A stretch of DNA of 6,005 nucleotides, from NCBI GenBank assembly GCA_001796865.1, contig MGNQ01000056.1, forward strand, positions 26,940-32,944, given 5' to 3'. The notes under the pieces are model-generated. The model had not been told where the DNA came from, searched no databases, and saw nothing but the letters and a program-made list of their open reading frames with translations. The stretch is from Chloroflexi bacterium RBG_16_56_11 (GTDB taxonomy: Bacteria; Chloroflexota; Dehalococcoidia; Dehalococcoidales; RBG-16-60-22). The translations under genes and the position numbers were made by a program. Below, piece by piece: positions 5,263 through 6,005 of this stretch (position 1 is its first letter; each line of letters begins with the position of its first letter).

Positions 5263-5462
5263 CCCAGCTTATCTTTGATTCTCTTCTGGGTCTCCGCGGT
5301 CGCTTCGTTGGCTTTTCCCCTCATCTCGCCGATTTTTTCCTTGAGCAGCGCGCGTGTTTCCTTGCCGGACTTGGGGGCGTAGAGGAAACCGACGGCGACG
5401 CCGGCGACAGCGCCAAGGATAAAACCGATAAGGAAAGAGCTACCCGAATCTCTATCAGACAT
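5259..5462 (-). CDS. YtxH domain-containing membrane protein
   Basis: This 67-residue protein has the YtxH hallmark: a glycine-rich membrane segment (FLIGFILGAVAGVAVGFLYA, residues 10-29) followed directly by APKSGKETR (29-37) and a charged helical tail (about 38-67). It is probably anchored in the cytoplasmic membrane with the tail in the cytosol; in other bacteria such proteins are small stress- or envelope-associated proteins without a defined reaction. The start follows the previous stop with no gap (TAAATG), and GGGAGG lies eight bases upstream inside the previous gene, so the two are co-transcribed and probably co-translated. The family is clear; the function is not. Confidence 0.85.
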   Translation of the reverse strand: MSDRDSGSSFLIGFILGAVAGVAVGFLYAPKSGKETRALLKEKIGEMRGKANEATAETQKRIKDKLG

Positions 5463-5741
5463 TTAATCATCCTCCCTGTTTCTTGTAAATCCACGAACGA
5501 GGGTAATCGCCTGGCGGACACCCTGAAAGAAAACGGCCACCTGAGCGAGAGGTCTGGCCACTTCCTCTTCAACGCTTTGAGAAATATTTTCCACGGTTTT
5601 CATGGTCGCTTTTAGAGAGTCGATGACAGGTCGCACGCGCACGTAGAACATGAACGCCAGCACGGCGATGACGATGACGGCGATAGTCGCGCCCAGGCCG
5701 AAGACACATATCACCAGGTCGCGGAACCATGATATATCCAT
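5463..5741 (-). CDS. DUF948-like single-pass membrane protein
   Basis: This 92-residue protein has one strong membrane helix at about residues 9-33 (VICVFGLGATIAVIVIAVLA, then FMFYV), followed by a basic residue pair and an amphipathic helical region (RPVIDSLKATMKTVENISQ, then SVEEEVARPLAQVAVFFQG). This layout resembles DUF948/YtxG proteins, often encoded beside YtxH, as here. The membrane topology is probably N-out or a short N-tail with a cytosolic C-terminus; the sequence does not settle it. The ATG at 5741 has GGGGG eight bases upstream. It is the first gene of a two-gene operon with YtxH. The family assignment rests on layout and neighbour rather than a sharp motif. Confidence 0.7.
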   Translation of the reverse strand: MDISWFRDLVICVFGLGATIAVIVIAVLAFMFYVRVRPVIDSLKATMKTVENISQSVEEEVARPLAQVAVFFQGVRQAITLVRGFTRNREDD

Positions 5742-5777
5742 GGTTGTTACCCCCGTTTTAATAGAATGGCTTTAACC

Positions 5778-5806
5778 ATTGTAAACCTCCGGGCCTTTCC
5801 TGTAAA
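5778..5806 (-). promoter_or_regulatory. Sigma-70-type promoter of the DUF948-like/YtxH operon
   Basis: On the - strand TTTACA (5801-5806, 5 of 6) is followed by a 17-base spacer and TACAAT (5778-5783, 5 of 6). Transcription would start near 5771, giving a leader of about 30 bases that contains the GGGGG ribosome binding site. An inverted repeat AATGG (5765-5769) / CCATT (5776-5780) overlaps the -10 and the start and could be an operator. Confidence 0.65.
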
Positions 5807-5815
5807 GGGAAGGGG
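5794..5815. repeat. Small CCTTT...AAAGG inverted repeat
   Basis: CCTTT (5794-5798) and AAAGG (5804-5808) around CCTGT, followed by GAAGGGG. It resembles the CCTTTTACGAAAGGGG stem at 3809-3824 and overlaps the -35 of the operon promoter, so a dispersed element may supply part of the promoter. Confidence 0.35.
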
Positions 5816-5920
5816 TAAATGAGGTATTATTTGCTCCATCCACAACATGTTGCCTCAAGTCTTGTTTCGCCCTCTTAGCTCACTGTCTTACCTCATCCCC
5901 TGACCCCCTCTCCAACGCGG

Positions 5921-5932
5921 CGCCGGAATGAC
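5921..5932. repeat. Partial copy of the CCGGAATGAC repeat
   Basis: CGCCGGAATGAC matches the right arm of the palindromic element at 3834-3857 but lacks the left arm. It follows a pyrimidine-rich stretch (CCTCATCCCCTGACCCCCTC at 5891-5910) of a kind common in dispersed intergenic repeats. Confidence 0.45.
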
Positions 5933-5940
5933 TCCTCCCC

Positions 5941-5976
5941 GAGATTCTTTCGTCACTTCGTTCCTCAGAATGACAG
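5941..5976. repeat. Dispersed intergenic repeat, GAGAT...AATGACAG type, copy 3
   Basis: It starts GAGATTCTTT and ends CCTCAGAATGACAG, like the elements at 929-969 and 3867-3906. It is bounded by CCCC on the left and GGGG on the right (after AG), which could pair. The stretch from about 5807 to the right edge holds no gene that I can see. Confidence 0.6.
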
Positions 5977-6005
5977 AGGGGCCCCCTTGGACAGGCCTGC
6001 CCGCC

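Noticed and set aside
5758..5785. Alternative promoter TTTACA / TATTAA for the DUF948-like operon
   Set aside because: Transcription would start almost on the ribosome binding site; the pair at 5778-5806 has better spacing and leader length.

Overview
The window looks like chromosomal sequence from an anaerobic bacterium. I lean towards Chloroflexota, class Dehalococcoidia. The reasons are dispersed intergenic repeats ending in AATGACAG, a cysteine-rich ferredoxin with a CCCCGDCC motif, and a pair of small YtxH / DUF948-like membrane proteins, a combination I associate with such genomes. This placement is recall and inference; there is no rRNA or marker gene here to prove it. Most of the window is GC-rich, but about 2430-3830 is clearly AT-rich.

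Left part (1-2409, + strand): the 3' part of a gene for a long coiled-coil protein ending in a transglutaminase-like Cys-His-Asp domain; an intergenic spacer with four exact tandem copies of a 24-bp unit and one dispersed repeat; then a complete gene for a terminase-large-subunit-like protein (ATPase plus RNase H-like nuclease) with no other phage gene visible beside it.

Middle (about 2430-3830, + strand): an AT-rich cassette of three tightly spaced genes behind a possible promoter. They encode a DUF6941-like protein, a HicB-like putative antitoxin and a HicA-like putative toxin; the last two overlap by four bases (ATGA). The HicA-like protein seems to have lost the usual catalytic histidine. 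The composition and compact layout suggest a horizontally acquired toxin-antitoxin or defence-like module. This is the most interesting part of the window. A repeat-rich, hairpin-rich spacer separates it from the next gene, which converges on it.

Right part (3922-5741, - strand): a winged-helix / cysteine-rich / 2[4Fe-4S] ferredoxin protein with its own recognisable promoter and ribosome binding site; then a two-gene operon (read right to left) of a DUF948-like single-pass membrane protein and a YtxH-domain protein, with the stop codon of the first abutting the start codon of the second and a good sigma-70-type promoter upstream. The last 260 bases hold no gene, only promoter and dispersed repeat sequence.
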